Shown piece by piece: positions 21,206-31,495 of a stretch of 64,000 nt of DNA (positions are counted from its first letter, which is position 1; every line of letters starts with the position of its first letter). This stretch comes from Cyanobium sp. WAJ14-Wanaka. GTDB taxonomy: Bacteria; Cyanobacteriota; Cyanobacteriia; PCC-6307; Cyanobiaceae. A model generated the notes under the pieces. The model was not told the origin of the DNA and did not search any database. It worked only from the letters and a program-made list of their open reading frames with translations. The translations under genes were made by a program, and so were the position numbers. The stretch covers positions 1,142,056-1,206,055 of the forward strand of contig NZ_JAGQAZ010000001.1 of NCBI RefSeq assembly GCF_024345375.1. Direction: 5' to 3'.

Positions 21206-21694
21206 ATGCAAGACGCCATTACCAACGTCATCAACCAGGCCGACGTTCAAGGCCTTTACCTGGACGGTTCGTCCATGGGTCGCCTTGAGCAGTACTACGC
21301 CAGCGGTGAGCTGCGTGTTCGCGCCGCAGCCACCATCAGTGCCAACGCCTCGGCCATCATCAAGGAAGCCGTAGCCAAATCACTGCTGTACTCGGACATC
21401 ACACGTCCCGGCGGCAACATGTACACCACCCGTCGCTATGCGGCCTGCATTCGCGACCTCGACTACTACCTCCGCTACGCCACCTACGCGATGCTGGCTG
21501 GGGACACCTCGATCCTCGACGAGCGCGTACTTAACGGCCTCAAGGAGACCTACAACTCCCTGGGCGTGCCCATCGGCGCAACTGTGCAGTCGATCCAGGC
21601 CATGAAGGAGACCACCGCTTCCCTAGTGGGCCCCGATGCCGGCAAAGAGATGGGCGTCTACTTCGATTACATCAGCTCCGGCCTGGGTAACTGA
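21206..21694 (+). CDS. apcB: Allophycocyanin beta subunit
   Basis: A 162-residue partner of ApcA. The chromophore cysteine C81 ([13 protein letters not shown]) and N71 in RPGGNMYT, the asparagine methylated by CpcM in beta subunits, are both present. ATG 21206 follows an AGGA element at 21199-21202. It shares a transcript with apcA and apcC. Confidence 0.98.
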   Translation: MQDAITNVINQADVQGLYLDGSSMGRLEQYYASGELRVRAAATISANASAIIKEAVAKSLLYSDITRPGGNMYTTRRYAACIRDLDYYLRYATYAMLAGDTSILDERVLNGLKETYNSLGVPIGATVQSIQAMKETTASLVGPDAGKEMGVYFDYISSGLGN

Positions 21695-21726
21695 TCCCTC
21701 GAGCTTCAACCCTGAGGATCCTTCCC

Positions 21727-21927
21727 ATGCGCCTGTTCAAGATCACTGCCTGCATTCCCTGCCCGGAAAAATCACGCACCCAGCGTGAACTGCAAAACAC
21801 CTTCTTCACCAAGTGGGTGCCCTACGAGAGTTGGTTTGCCGAGCAGCAGCGAATCATGAAGCAGGGGGGCAAAATCCTCAAGGTGGAGCTAGTCGCCGGA
21901 CGCCGCCAGCAAAACGTTGGCAACTGA
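21727..21927 (+). CDS. apcC: Phycobilisome core linker LC (ApcC)
   Basis: A 66-residue CpcD-type linker that caps allophycocyanin cylinders. The basic protein starts MRLFKITACIPCPEKSRTQR and ends LKVELVAGRRQQNVGN, which is canonical. The upstream GAGGAT serves as ribosome binding site. It is the last gene of apcABC, followed 46 bases later by a strong terminator. Confidence 0.97.
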   Translation: MRLFKITACIPCPEKSRTQRELQNTFFTKWVPYESWFAEQQRIMKQGGKILKVELVAGRRQQNVGN

Positions 21928-21973
21928 GCCTTTGAACCGCTTAAGTTTGGGCCTGTCTTCTTGAATCCCTAAT

Positions 21974-21997
21974 GCCCGGCTTTTGCCGGGCTTTTTT
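21974..21997 (+). terminator. Rho-independent terminator of apcABC
   Basis: A perfect 7-bp stem, GCCCGGC (21974-21980) with GCCGGGC (21985-21991), TTTT loop, and a run of six T (21992-21997). It directly abuts the probable GTG start of ftsW at 21998. Confidence 0.9.
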
Positions 21998-23167
21998 GTG
22001 GCCAACACCTCCCGCACCCCAACCAGCTGGCTGCCCCTGCCCTGGCAGCTATGGCCAGCCGAAGCCCGGCTGCTGCTGGGCATGGTGGCCATTTGGAGTC
22101 TGGTGGGCCTGCTGGTGCTCACCTCCGCCAGTTGGTGGGTGGCGGAGCGGGAAATGGGTGATGCGGCCTACTACCTCAAGCGACAGGTCATCTGGATGGT
22201 GGCCAGCTGGGGATTGCTCTGGTTGGGATTGCGTACCAGCCTGCGGCGCTGGTTACACCTGGCACCTTTGGCCCTGCTGATCTGTCTTGTGCTGGTGGCC
22301 GCCACCCTGGTCATGGGCAGCACGGTCAACGGGGCCAGCCGCTGGCTGGTGATTGGCCCGATTCAAATCCAGCCATCGGAGCTGGTAAAACCCTTTGTGG
22401 TGCTCCAAGGCGCCTCGATCTTTGCCCACTGGAAACGGATTGGCATCGATCAAAAACTGCTCTGGCTAGGGATCCTGGGGGGCCTAGTCCTGCTGATCCT
22501 CAAGCAGCCAAATCTCAGCACGGCCGCCCTAACGGGCCTGCTCCTCTGGCTGATGGCCCTGGCCGCCGGTCTGCCAAAAATCCTGCTGCTCGGTTCGGCT
22601 GGCGGCGGCGCCCTGCTGGGGGTGGGCAGCATCCTGATCAACTCCTACCAAAGGGTCAGGGTGATCTCCTTCCTCGACCCCTGGCGCGATGCCCAGGGCG
22701 ACGGTTACCAACTGGTCCAAAGCCTGCTGGCCATTGGCTCAGGCGGGTTGTTTGGATCTGGCTTTGGCCTCTCCACCCAAAAACTCCAGTACCTGCCCAT
22801 CCAATCCACCGACTTCATCTTTGCGGTGTTTGCTGAAGAATTCGGCTTGCTGGGCTCGGTGGTGCTGCTGCTATTTCTGCTGCTGTTTAGCTTTATTGGT
22901 CTGCGCATCGCCCTGCAGTGCCGCACCAACCAGCAGCGGTTGATCGCCATGGGCTGCACCACGATCCTGGTGGGCCAATCGATCCTCAATATCGCCGTGG
23001 CCAGTGGCGCCATGCCAACCACCGGCTTGCCCCTGCCCCTGATCAGTTACGGCGGAAATTCCCTGATGGCCAGCCTGTTGATCTGCGGCCTCCTGCTGCG
23101 CTGCTCCTTGGAGGGAAGTGGGCTCACAACCGCGCCCAGGCGCCAGCGGCCGGCAGCTGCCCGATAG
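21998..23167 (+). CDS. ftsW: SEDS-family glycosyltransferase (FtsW/RodA)
   Basis: About 389 residues, ten or so membrane helices. SEDS proteins polymerise peptidoglycan from lipid II with a partner penicillin-binding protein, at the septum (FtsW) or side wall (RodA). The signature region IQIQPSELVKPFVVLQGA (near 120) and the C-terminal PTTGLPLPLISYGGNSLM are typical, the latter favouring FtsW. GTG 21998 is chosen because the TTG at 21983 lies inside the apc terminator; ATG 22082 is an alternative that would shorten the cytoplasmic N-terminus. It is followed by ccdA after nine bases. Confidence 0.88.
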   Translation: MANTSRTPTSWLPLPWQLWPAEARLLLGMVAIWSLVGLLVLTSASWWVAEREMGDAAYYLKRQVIWMVASWGLLWLGLRTSLRRWLHLAPLALLICLVLVAATLVMGSTVNGASRWLVIGPIQIQPSELVKPFVVLQGASIFAHWKRIGIDQKLLWLGILGGLVLLILKQPNLSTAALTGLLLWLMALAAGLPKILLLGSAGGGALLGVGSILINSYQRVRVISFLDPWRDAQGDGYQLVQSLLAIGSGGLFGSGFGLSTQKLQYLPIQSTDFIFAVFAEEFGLLGSVVLLLFLLLFSFIGLRIALQCRTNQQRLIAMGCTTILVGQSILNIAVASGAMPTTGLPLPLISYGGNSLMASLLICGLLLRCSLEGSGLTTAPRRQRPAAAR

Positions 23168-23176
23168 GCTTTTGCA

Positions 23177-23899
23177 ATGATCAGCCTTGGGCCCCTACTG
23201 GCTGAATGGGCTCGCAGCAGCGAGTTGCTGCTGCAACAGTCCCTGGCCTCCCCCACGCCTTTTACGGTCGCCCTGGTGTTTGCCGGCGGGTTGTTGACCA
23301 GCCTTGGGCCCTGCTCCCTTTCCCTACTGCCCGTAACCCTCGCCTACCTGGCGGGCTTTGGCGCAGCTGCGCCAAAGCCCTGGCAGCGCAGCCTCAGCTT
23401 CGCGGCAGGGATTGTTGCCTCCCTGGTTTTGCTCGGACTAGTAAGTGGCCTACTGGGCAGGATTTATGGCCAGATCCCCGGCCTAATCCCCACGATCGTG
23501 GCCGTATTGGCCCTGGTGATGGGCTTCAACCTGCTGGGGCTGCTGAAAATTCCCCTACCGGCCGGCCCAGATCCGGAAATATGGCGCCGCAAGGTGCCGG
23601 CCCCCCTGGCCCCCCTGGCCGCTGGCCTCGCCTTTGGTTTGGCGGCCACACCCTGCACCACGCCCGTATTGGCCGTATTGCTGGGCTGGATGGCCCAAAA
23701 CGGCAAGCCCCTGGTGGGCATGGTGATGCTCACCAGCTTTGCCGCAGGCCAGGTGCTGCCGCTGCTATTGGCCGGCACCGCCGCGGCCAGCCTTCCCAAC
23801 CTGCTCAGCCTTAGGCGGCTCGGCCAGTGGGTGCCGCCGATCAGTGGGGTAGTGCTGGTGGCCACCGGCGCCCTAACCCTGCTAGCCCGCTGGCTATGA
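23177..23899 (+). CDS. ccdA: Cytochrome c biogenesis protein CcdA
   Basis: A 240-residue protein with six membrane helices that carries reductant across the thylakoid or plasma membrane to keep apocytochrome c cysteines reduced. The two intramembrane redox cysteines appear as GPCS ([21 protein letters not shown]) and [13 protein letters not shown]. Its TGA overlaps the ccs1 ATG (ATGA), the usual pairing in system II maturation. Confidence 0.93.
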   Translation: MISLGPLLAEWARSSELLLQQSLASPTPFTVALVFAGGLLTSLGPCSLSLLPVTLAYLAGFGAAAPKPWQRSLSFAAGIVASLVLLGLVSGLLGRIYGQIPGLIPTIVAVLALVMGFNLLGLLKIPLPAGPDPEIWRRKVPAPLAPLAAGLAFGLAATPCTTPVLAVLLGWMAQNGKPLVGMVMLTSFAAGQVLPLLLAGTAAASLPNLLSLRRLGQWVPPISGVVLVATGALTLLARWL

Positions 23900-25185
23900 G
23901 GATTTTCCAAAAAATTGCGGGCCTGATCTCCGATCTGCGCCTGGCCATTGGCCTGCTGTTGGTAATTGCCATTGCCAGCGGCGTCGGCACGGCCATCCCC
24001 CAGAAGGAAAGTGAAGCCTTCTACCACCAGCTCTACGACCCCAAGCCCTGGCTGGGGGTGCTCCATGGGGATGGGGTGCTGGCCTTCCAGCTCGACCACA
24101 TCTATTCCAGCAACTGGTTTTTAGGGCTTTTGGCCTGGCTGGCCCTATCCCTGTTGCTCTGCAGCTGGAAGCGGCAATGGCCCGCCCTGCAGGCAGCGTT
24201 GCGCTGGATTGATTACAAATCTCCGCGCCAACTGAGCAAACTAAGCGTGGCTGAAACGGTTCCCTCCAGCGAACCAAACGTCAGCCTCGAGAAGCTGGAA
24301 AACTTGCTGCAAAGCCAGGGCTGGCAGATCCAGAGGCAGGAGGGAAGATTCGCAGCCCGCAAAGGGGTTTTGGGCCGAGTGGGGCCGATGCTGGTGCATG
24401 CGGGCCTGGTGGTTTTCATGCTGGGTGCCGCCTGGGGTTCCCTAGGCGGTCAACGCTCGGAGCAATTTTTAGCCCCGGGTCGCACCCTGGATCTGCTCGA
24501 TAGCCGCGGCCAAAGCCAGCTGGTAATCGCCGTGGATGGCTTCTCGGTGCAAAGGGACCCGGCCGGCCGGCCAGAGCAATTCACCTCCCAACTGCGGCTC
24601 CTAAAGGGGGAGGATGGCCCGGAGCTCAAGCAGGCGCAGATCAGCGTCAACCACCCCCTGCGCTTCCAGGGCATCACCCTTTACCAAGCCGACTGGGCCC
24701 TGGCGGCCATCACCGTGCAACTGGGTAAAAGCCCCCTTTTGCAGCTGCCCCTCCAACCCTTTCCCCAGCTGGGTGAGCAAATATGGGGGCTGGTGCTGCC
24801 CACCAGGCCAGACGGCAGCGAGCCTGTGCTGCTGAGCCTCAACAACGAAGCAGGCCCTGTAGATGTCTATGGCCCCGATGGCAATTTGATTAGCCAACTG
24901 GTGCCCGGGGGAGATCCGGTGGAGATCAAGGGCCTACCGATTCGGGTCGAAAGAGTGCTGCCCGCCAGCGGCATCCTGCTCAAAAAGGATCCTGGCGTAC
25001 CCCTGGTCTACGCAGGTTTCGCGATCGCCCTGACCGGCGGTGGTTTGAGTCTGCTGGCCACCCGCCAACTCTGGGCCATTGGCGAGGGGGTTGGATCAGG
25101 GGGACGGCTGCATGTGGCTGGCCTCTGCAACCGTAACCTGACGGCCTTTGCCCGGGAGCTACCGGAGCTGATCGCCCAGGTCTAG
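23896..25185 (+). CDS. ccs1: Cytochrome c biogenesis protein Ccs1/ResB
   Basis: A 429-residue ResB-family protein that, with CcsA (not in this window), delivers haem and ligates it to c-type cytochromes. Three N-terminal membrane helices (about 13-30, 75-95 and 165-190), a large lumenal domain and a last helix near 370 are visible; the family arginine/histidine-rich regions are intact. The start overlaps ccdA by four bases. Its 3' end overlaps the convergent queF gene by 27 bases. Confidence 0.93.
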   Translation: MRIFQKIAGLISDLRLAIGLLLVIAIASGVGTAIPQKESEAFYHQLYDPKPWLGVLHGDGVLAFQLDHIYSSNWFLGLLAWLALSLLLCSWKRQWPALQAALRWIDYKSPRQLSKLSVAETVPSSEPNVSLEKLENLLQSQGWQIQRQEGRFAARKGVLGRVGPMLVHAGLVVFMLGAAWGSLGGQRSEQFLAPGRTLDLLDSRGQSQLVIAVDGFSVQRDPAGRPEQFTSQLRLLKGEDGPELKQAQISVNHPLRFQGITLYQADWALAAITVQLGKSPLLQLPLQPFPQLGEQIWGLVLPTRPDGSEPVLLSLNNEAGPVDVYGPDGNLISQLVPGGDPVEIKGLPIRVERVLPASGILLKKDPGVPLVYAGFAIALTGGGLSLLATRQLWAIGEGVGSGGRLHVAGLCNRNLTAFARELPELIAQV

Positions 25186-25575
25186 GCGGGTGCCATGGCA
25201 GACCCGCACCACGGTGTGGACATTGCCCCTGGGATGGAAATCGGCCTCCAGCTGCATCCATTGGGGTGCGGCCACCGCCACACAGTCGTCGAGGATGCGG
25301 TTGGCCACCTCCTCGTGGGAGATGGAGCGCTCCCGGTAGCTGTTCACATAGAGCTTGATCGCCTTGAGCTCCAACACCCGGGGCCCCGGCTGATAGAGCA
25401 GGCGCAGCACCGCAAAGTCGGGGTAGCCCGAAAAGGGGCATCTGCAGGTGAATTCAGGCAGTTCAATCGACACCTCATAGGGCCTGCCAGGCCTGGGATT
25501 CTCAAAGCAGATCAGTTGGGCATCGGCGATGGCCCGTTCGCCATAGAGCGGGGTTTGGGTTTGCCCTAAATCCAT
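25159..25575 (-). CDS. queF: NADPH-dependent 7-cyano-7-deazaguanine (preQ0) reductase
   Basis: A 138-residue unimodular (type I) QueF, which reduces the nitrile of preQ0 to the aminomethyl of preQ1 in queuosine synthesis. The catalytic cysteine C46 and aspartate D53 lie in [13 protein letters not shown]; the NADPH-binding QueF motif is [20 protein letters not shown]. Length matches the short bacterial type. It is convergent with ccs1 and divergent from glnB. Confidence 0.95.
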   Translation of the reverse strand: MDLGQTQTPLYGERAIADAQLICFENPRPGRPYEVSIELPEFTCRCPFSGYPDFAVLRLLYQPGPRVLELKAIKLYVNSYRERSISHEEVANRILDDCVAVAAPQWMQLEADFHPRGNVHTVVRVCHGTRLDLGDQLR

Positions 25576-25625
25576 CGCTGACCTGAAATCAAGCCTGGAT
25601 CCTAGGCAGCACGCCAGGCAAACCA

Positions 25626-26080
<455 letters not shown>

Positions 26081-26084
26081 GCAC

Positions 26085-26942
26085 CTAACTGGCCAGGGTG
26101 CGCTCCACCAAGGCAGCAATGCTTTCGGGATTAACGGCTGGCTGCTCTTCCCAATTTTCCCCTGGTGGATGCCCCTGGGGCCGAAGCCAGAGCACGTACT
26201 CGTGGTTGCCGGCCGGGCCCGTAATCGGAGAAGCGACCAAGCCGTGGGGCACGAGTTTATGGCCTTGGGCTGAGGCAATCACCCCTGAAATCGCATCGAC
26301 ATGGGCGGCCGGATCCCGCACCACCCCGCCCTTGCCTACCCGCGCCTTACCCACTTCAAATTGGGGTTTCACCAGGAGCAGTAAGTCCGCCGGGGCGCCA
26401 GGCATCATCAGGGCACAGAGGGCCGGCAGCACCAGTCCGAGGGAAATGAAAGACAGATCGGCCACGGCCAAATCCGGCCAGGATTCGGCACTGCCCAGAG
26501 CATCTGCACAGCCATAGAGATCGGCCGCGGTGAGGTGGCGCAGGTTTGTGCGCTCCCTGAGCACCACCCGGGGGTCACTGCGCAGGCTCCAGGCCGTTTG
26601 GCCATAGCCCACATCAATGCCATAGACACGCGTGGCACCGTGCTGCAGGAGGCAATCCGTGAAGCCCCCCGTGGAGATGCCGCCATCGATGCAAACCCTG
26701 CCGCCAATCTTGATGGGGAAGGCCTCGAGGGCCGCCAGGAGCTTCTCCCCGCCACGGGATACAAAGCGCGGTGGCTGCTGCACCAGCAATTCTGCTTCCG
26801 GCTGAACCTCGGTGCCAGGCTTATCTAAAATCTGGTCGCCACAGCGCACCTTGCCGGCCCGGATCAGTTGCTGGGCCTGCTGGCGGGAGCTCACCAAACC
26901 CCGGGCCACCAGCTCTAGATCCAGGCGTTGCTTTGGAGCCAT
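26085..26942 (-). CDS. tlyA: TlyA-family rRNA methyltransferase / hemolysin A homologue
   Basis: A 285-residue protein with an N-terminal S4 RNA-binding domain (about 1-65, RLDLELVARGLVSSRQQAQQLI) and an FtsJ-like methyltransferase domain (CIDGGISTGGFTDCLL as motif I, DLAVADLSFISL as motif IV). Mycobacterial TlyA 2'-O-methylates 16S and 23S rRNA; the activity here is inferred. ATG 26942 begins the S4 domain exactly; the frame is open further upstream but is not conserved-looking. Confidence 0.9.
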   Translation of the reverse strand: MAPKQRLDLELVARGLVSSRQQAQQLIRAGKVRCGDQILDKPGTEVQPEAELLVQQPPRFVSRGGEKLLAALEAFPIKIGGRVCIDGGISTGGFTDCLLQHGATRVYGIDVGYGQTAWSLRSDPRVVLRERTNLRHLTAADLYGCADALGSAESWPDLAVADLSFISLGLVLPALCALMMPGAPADLLLLVKPQFEVGKARVGKGGVVRDPAAHVDAISGVIASAQGHKLVPHGLVASPITGPAGNHEYVLWLRPQGHPPGENWEEQPAVNPESIAALVERTLAS

Positions 26943-27045
26943 GGGCGTTTTGTGCTCAACGCACACTAGAAACCGAACACATTCCAAACATGGGGGCCCT
27001 GCAGCAAAAACCAGCGGAGGATTGCCAAATCGCAAGGTGGCCTCC

Positions 27046-27297
27046 ATGACCTCCTCCCAACCCAGTCGCTCCCGAGCTGGCAGGCGTCTTCGCCTGGTGG
27101 GGGCCAAAAATGGGGCCAACAATGTGGTGGAGCTACTTAGGCCCGGCAGTTTTGTGCGGCTGCGCAACCAGCCCGGCGACCTACCCCCCTTCCAGTTGAT
27201 CCATTGCCGCGGCGGCCGCTGCTGGGTGCGCCAGCAAAGCTGGGGATCCCTGGTGCACTGGGAAGTGGCCCACCAACAACTCACCACCGCCGCCTAG
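27046..27297 (+). CDS. Small basic conserved hypothetical protein
   Basis: An 83-residue protein starting MTSSQPSRSRAGRRLRLVGA. It is basic at the N-terminus and contains a compact beta-rich core (VVELLRPGSFVRLRNQPGDLPPFQLIHC, then CWVRQQSWGSLVHWEV), which could be an SH3-like or RNA-binding fold (inference). I recall similar small proteins next to purB in picocyanobacteria but know no function. ATG 27046 leaves 103 bases to the divergent tlyA start. Confidence 0.7.
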   Translation: MTSSQPSRSRAGRRLRLVGAKNGANNVVELLRPGSFVRLRNQPGDLPPFQLIHCRGGRCWVRQQSWGSLVHWEVAHQQLTTAA

Positions 27298-27364
27298 GGG
27301 CTGCCCAGGCGCTGGCTATTACGCCACCCCATACATTGGTTGGGCTGTTGCCACGCGCTGGCCC

Positions 27365-28660
27365 TTGATCGAGCGTTACACCCTGCCCGAAATGGGCAAC
27401 CTCTGGACTGAGGAGGCCAAATTCCAGAGCTGGTTGGATGTGGAAATTGCCGCCACCGAAGCCCAGTGTGATCTGGGCCGGGTGCCGACTGAAGCGCTCG
27501 CCACCATCAAGGCCAAGGCGGCCTTCAAGGTTGAGCGCATCCTCGAAATAGAAGCGGAGGTGCGTCACGACGTGATCGCCTTCCTCACCAACGTGAACGA
27601 ATACGTGGGCGATGCGGGCCGCCACATCCACGTGGGTATGACCAGCTCGGATGTGCTGGATACGGGCCTGGCCCTGCAGATGAAGGCCTCTGTGGCCGTA
27701 TTGCGCTGCGAACTAGACAAACTGGCCAACGCCCTGAGGGCCCTTGCCCGCGAACACAAGGGCACCGTGATGATCGGTCGCTCCCATGCCATCCATGGCG
27801 AGCCGATCACCTTTGGCTTCAAGGTGGCCGGCTGGCTAGCAGAGGTGGTGCGCAACCAGGAACGGCTAGAGCGGCTCGAGCAGGTGGTGAGCGTGGGCCA
27901 AATCTCAGGCGCCATGGGCACCTACGCCAACACCGATCCCCAGGTGGAGGCCCTCACCTGCGCCAAATTGGGCCTGGTGCCCGATACGGCAAGCACCCAG
28001 GTGATCTCCCGCGATCGCCATGCCGAATACATCCAAACCCTGGCCCTGGTGGGTGCGGCCCTGGAGCGCTTCTCCACCGAAATCCGCAACCTGCAGCGCA
28101 CCGATGTGCTCGAGGTGGAGGAAAACTTTGCCAAGGGCCAAAAGGGCAGTTCGGCCATGCCCCACAAACGCAACCCGATCCGCTCCGAGCGGATTAGTGG
28201 CCTGGCCAGGGTGCTGCGCAGCTACGTGGTGGCGGCCCTGGAGAATTGCGCCCTCTGGCACGAGCGTGACATCAGCCACAGCTCGGTGGAGCGGATGATG
28301 CTGCCCGATTGCTCTGTGACCCTGCACTTCATGCTGCGGGAGATGACCGAGGTGGTGAAGGGCCTGGGGGTTTATCCCGAAAACATGGCCAACAACATGA
28401 ATGTGTATGGCGGCGTTGTTTTCAGCCAGCGGGTGCTGCTGGCCCTGGTCGACACGGGCCTAGCCCGAGAAGACGCCTATCGGATCGTGCAGCGCCATGC
28501 CCACAGCGCCTGGAATAGGGCCGGTGGCAACTTCCGGGCCAATCTCGAGGCCGATGGCGATGTCACCAGCCGCCTCAACCCCGAGCAGCTGGCCTACTGC
28601 TTCTCCACCGACCTGCACCAGGAGAACCTGGCCGTGATCTGGCAGCGGCTGGGGATTTAA
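27365..28660 (+). CDS. purB: Adenylosuccinate lyase
   Basis: A 431-residue homotetrameric enzyme acting twice in purine synthesis: it splits SAICAR to AICAR and adenylosuccinate to AMP, releasing fumarate. The fumarase/aspartase signature is GSSAMPHKRNP (about residue 262), and the HVGMTSSDVLDT region is present. The start is TTG 27365, giving the canonical N-terminus MIERYTLPEMGNLW; no ATG is available nearby. It converges on the helicase gene with seven bases between stops. Confidence 0.97.
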   Translation: MIERYTLPEMGNLWTEEAKFQSWLDVEIAATEAQCDLGRVPTEALATIKAKAAFKVERILEIEAEVRHDVIAFLTNVNEYVGDAGRHIHVGMTSSDVLDTGLALQMKASVAVLRCELDKLANALRALAREHKGTVMIGRSHAIHGEPITFGFKVAGWLAEVVRNQERLERLEQVVSVGQISGAMGTYANTDPQVEALTCAKLGLVPDTASTQVISRDRHAEYIQTLALVGAALERFSTEIRNLQRTDVLEVEENFAKGQKGSSAMPHKRNPIRSERISGLARVLRSYVVAALENCALWHERDISHSSVERMMLPDCSVTLHFMLREMTEVVKGLGVYPENMANNMNVYGGVVFSQRVLLALVDTGLAREDAYRIVQRHAHSAWNRAGGNFRANLEADGDVTSRLNPEQLAYCFSTDLHQENLAVIWQRLGI

Positions 28661-28667
28661 TCGGGAG

Positions 28668-31442
28668 CTAATTAGACGTTGTAGCGGCAGTGGGCAGGGG
28701 CCGCTCGGTGGCGGGATCCAGCTGACCGGCCACCAAATCCTCGATCTCGCAGACCGGGAAGCGGTTGATCGCCTTGAGGGAGGCGCGGGCGTTGTCGCGC
28801 AGCTGCTGGCTGATTGCCTCGCAATAGGGCACCTGGGCGAGCAGATCCACGGTGCGGCGCATGATCCGCACCACATCCCCCTCGTCTAGGGAAGTATTGG
28901 CGATCACATCACTCCAGCTGGTGCCCTTGGCCCAGGCCTGCACCAGCCCCGTCAATTCGGGCTCCCACCAGAGCGGGAAGCTCACCTTGCCCCGTTCCTG
29001 CTGCCGCTCCAGCTCCCGTCGCAGCCCCCGCAGATCATGGAGAGCCTCCTCTGCCGCCGCCGGCGGCGGATAGCCACTCCAGAGATCAGGCCGGTTCACC
29101 TCGGTGGAAATCGCCTCAAATACAGCCGCCAACTGGGCTGGATCGAGCTCATCGAGATGGCCGCTCATCAAGGCCAGGCCCAGCCAGAGTTCGTTATCGC
29201 CGCGCAAAGCTGCCACGGTGCGGCCCACCTCGGTGGGCTCCAGGCCATCCTCGCCAGCCAGGGCACCGAAAAAGCGCAGGATCTCGATCAGGGAGAGAAA
29301 GGTTTCCCAGTGGCGGTTAGAGCGGAAATGGAGCAATCGCTGGCGTTCTTCGATCTCCAGCTGGAGCTCCTCCATCCGGTGGCGGTGCTTCTTGAGCTGC
29401 CTGCGATCCCCCCAGCGATGGGCGGGATGGAGCTCCAACTCCTCCTCCAGCTGGTGCACCAACTGGGCATGGACCTGCACCTCGCCCGCCAGGTCGTACT
29501 GGGGGGTGGCCATGTCATGGCGACGGGCCATGTGGCCCACCGCCAGGGCCAAGCCCCCACTGGCCTGGTCGCCGTGGCGCAATTCACCGGCGTGGCGCAG
29601 CAGGGGCGTCTCCACCTGGCCTACCTGCAGACAACTGAGCTCCGCATGCAGACTCACCACCGCATTGCAGGGCAGCAACACCCACAGGTTTTCGTCGGTG
29701 AGACAAAGCAGGAGGGGGAACTGGCCCGATCCCTTGACCTTTTCCACAATCACAGCCGGAGTCACCCGCCCCTTGAGTTGGGGCGCCTTGAGGCTCACGA
29801 GGGTACCTTCGCTGGCGAATTGCAGGGCCAAGGTGAGCTCGTGGGCCAGGGTTTCTTCTGCCTGCTGCTGAAGAATCCGCAGGATGCGCCTTTCCTCCCG
29901 CAGGCGGTTTCGCTGCTTTTCGTAGTCCTCGAAGTCCTCCCAGGGCACATCCCCGGAACCGTCCTCCAGGCGATCCAGTTGGCCCATCAAATCGGCAATG
30001 CGGGCCTCGTCTTCCACCAGGTCCAAGGTGGCCAGATAGCGCCCAAAACTGCGCTCCACCAGCTCCTGGGCCTTGGCCAGGTCGTAGCGCTGCAGCAGGT
30101 TGAGCACCATCCCGTAGGAGGGGGTGAACTGGCTAACCAGGGGATCGGCGGGGCTGGTGGCCAACTGGCCGGCCTCACGCACCCCCTCAAAGCGGCTTTG
30201 CACCGTGACCACATAACCCTGGGTATCGAGCCCTCGCCTGCCGGCCCGACCGGCCATTTGCAGAAATTCACTGCCCATCAGGGGGCGGTGGCCCCGCTCG
30301 GTACGTTTGGAGAGGGCTGAGATCACCGTGGTGCGCGCAGGCATGTTGATGCCCGCAGCCAAGGTTTCCGTGGCAAACACCACCTTGATCAGGCCCTGCT
30401 GGAACAACTCCTCGATCAACTCCTTCCAGGCCGGCAATACGCCGGCGTGGTGGGCCGCAATGCCCCGCAGCAGGGCATCGGCATGGCCCCCATCTCGCAC
30501 CGCTTCTGGGGTGGCGGCGATGTAGGCATCAAGCCGCGCCTTAATGCGGGCCTGCTCGGCTGAATTTACCAGGCAGATCTTGCCCAGCTCCTTAACTCCC
30601 CGATCACAACTGCGACGACTAAAGATGAAATAGATGGCCGGAAGCATGTCCCGCTCTGCCATCTGGGCCACCACAAACCCCAGGGGCGGGGCCTCCGGCT
30701 GGGGCGGCTTCGGCACTTTCGGCCCCTTGCGGCGGGCCCCCTTCGGTGCGCGCCAAACCTTGCAGTTGGGGTGAAGCCCAGTGCCCTCCTCATTGAGCAG
30801 GGGATGGAGGCCCTTGGCGCTACAAAAACTGAATTCCAGGGGCACGGGCCGGAAATCGCTCAACACCAGCTGGGTGGGGCCATGCACCCTCTCGATCCAG
30901 TCGGTCAGCTGCCCTGCATTGGCCACAGTGGCCGATAGGGCCACCAACTGGATGACCGGTGGACAGTGAATGATTGATTCTTCCCAGACGGTGCCGCGCT
31001 GGGAATCGTTCATGTAGTGGCACTCGTCGAGCACCACCGCCTCCACGCCCTCGAGCGGGTCATCTCCGCCATCGGCTTCCGCGTAAAGCATGTTGCGGAA
31101 GATCTCGGTGGTCATCACCACGATCTGGGCTTCCCGGTTGAAGCTGAGATCACCGGTGAGCAGGCCCACTTTTTCGTGGCCAAATTGCTCGCGGAAATCG
31201 CGCAGTTTTTGGTTAGAGAGGGCCTTAAGCGGCGTTGTGTAGAACACCTTCTGGCCATGGGCCAGGGCGCGGTGAATGGCGTATTCCCCCACCAGGGTTT
31301 TACCCGAACCGGTGGGAGCGCTTACCACCACTGAATGGCCCCGGTTGAGGGCATCGATCGCCTCCAACTGGAAGGGATCAAGCGGAAAAGGGAAAAGCCT
31401 TTCGAGGGCTAGGTCGGAGCGATTACCGGCCGAATCTGGCAC
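28668..31442 (-). CDS. Ski2/Mtr4-like DEAD/DEAH-box RNA helicase
   Basis: A 924-residue superfamily II helicase. Walker A is APTGSGKTLVGEYAIH (near 42), motif II is LDECHYMND, motif III is LSATVAN, and motif VI (MAGRAGRRGLDTQG) is intact. The C-terminal 450 residues hold the DSHCT-type region found in Mtr4, Ski2 and plant chloroplast ISE2. Cyanobacterial members are presumed to remodel structured RNA; targets are unknown. The start is GTG 31442. Divergent from bioF across 53 bases. Confidence 0.88.
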   Translation of the reverse strand: MPDSAGNRSDLALERLFPFPLDPFQLEAIDALNRGHSVVVSAPTGSGKTLVGEYAIHRALAHGQKVFYTTPLKALSNQKLRDFREQFGHEKVGLLTGDLSFNREAQIVVMTTEIFRNMLYAEADGGDDPLEGVEAVVLDECHYMNDSQRGTVWEESIIHCPPVIQLVALSATVANAGQLTDWIERVHGPTQLVLSDFRPVPLEFSFCSAKGLHPLLNEEGTGLHPNCKVWRAPKGARRKGPKVPKPPQPEAPPLGFVVAQMAERDMLPAIYFIFSRRSCDRGVKELGKICLVNSAEQARIKARLDAYIAATPEAVRDGGHADALLRGIAAHHAGVLPAWKELIEELFQQGLIKVVFATETLAAGINMPARTTVISALSKRTERGHRPLMGSEFLQMAGRAGRRGLDTQGYVVTVQSRFEGVREAGQLATSPADPLVSQFTPSYGMVLNLLQRYDLAKAQELVERSFGRYLATLDLVEDEARIADLMGQLDRLEDGSGDVPWEDFEDYEKQRNRLREERRILRILQQQAEETLAHELTLALQFASEGTLVSLKAPQLKGRVTPAVIVEKVKGSGQFPLLLCLTDENLWVLLPCNAVVSLHAELSCLQVGQVETPLLRHAGELRHGDQASGGLALAVGHMARRHDMATPQYDLAGEVQVHAQLVHQLEEELELHPAHRWGDRRQLKKHRHRMEELQLEIEERQRLLHFRSNRHWETFLSLIEILRFFGALAGEDGLEPTEVGRTVAALRGDNELWLGLALMSGHLDELDPAQLAAVFEAISTEVNRPDLWSGYPPPAAAEEALHDLRGLRRELERQQERGKVSFPLWWEPELTGLVQAWAKGTSWSDVIANTSLDEGDVVRIMRRTVDLLAQVPYCEAISQQLRDNARASLKAINRFPVCEIEDLVAGQLDPATERPLPTAATTSN

Positions 31443-31495
31443 TGGGAGCCGGTTTTACAGATTTAACAATTCTATGGCGACCCTCTGAAGCGGGG

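Noticed and set aside
29037..30320. Plus-strand ORF of 427 codons opposite the helicase gene
   Set aside because: Composition is that of an antisense shadow (His/Gln/Leu/Gly-rich); the helicase on the other strand has every expected motif.
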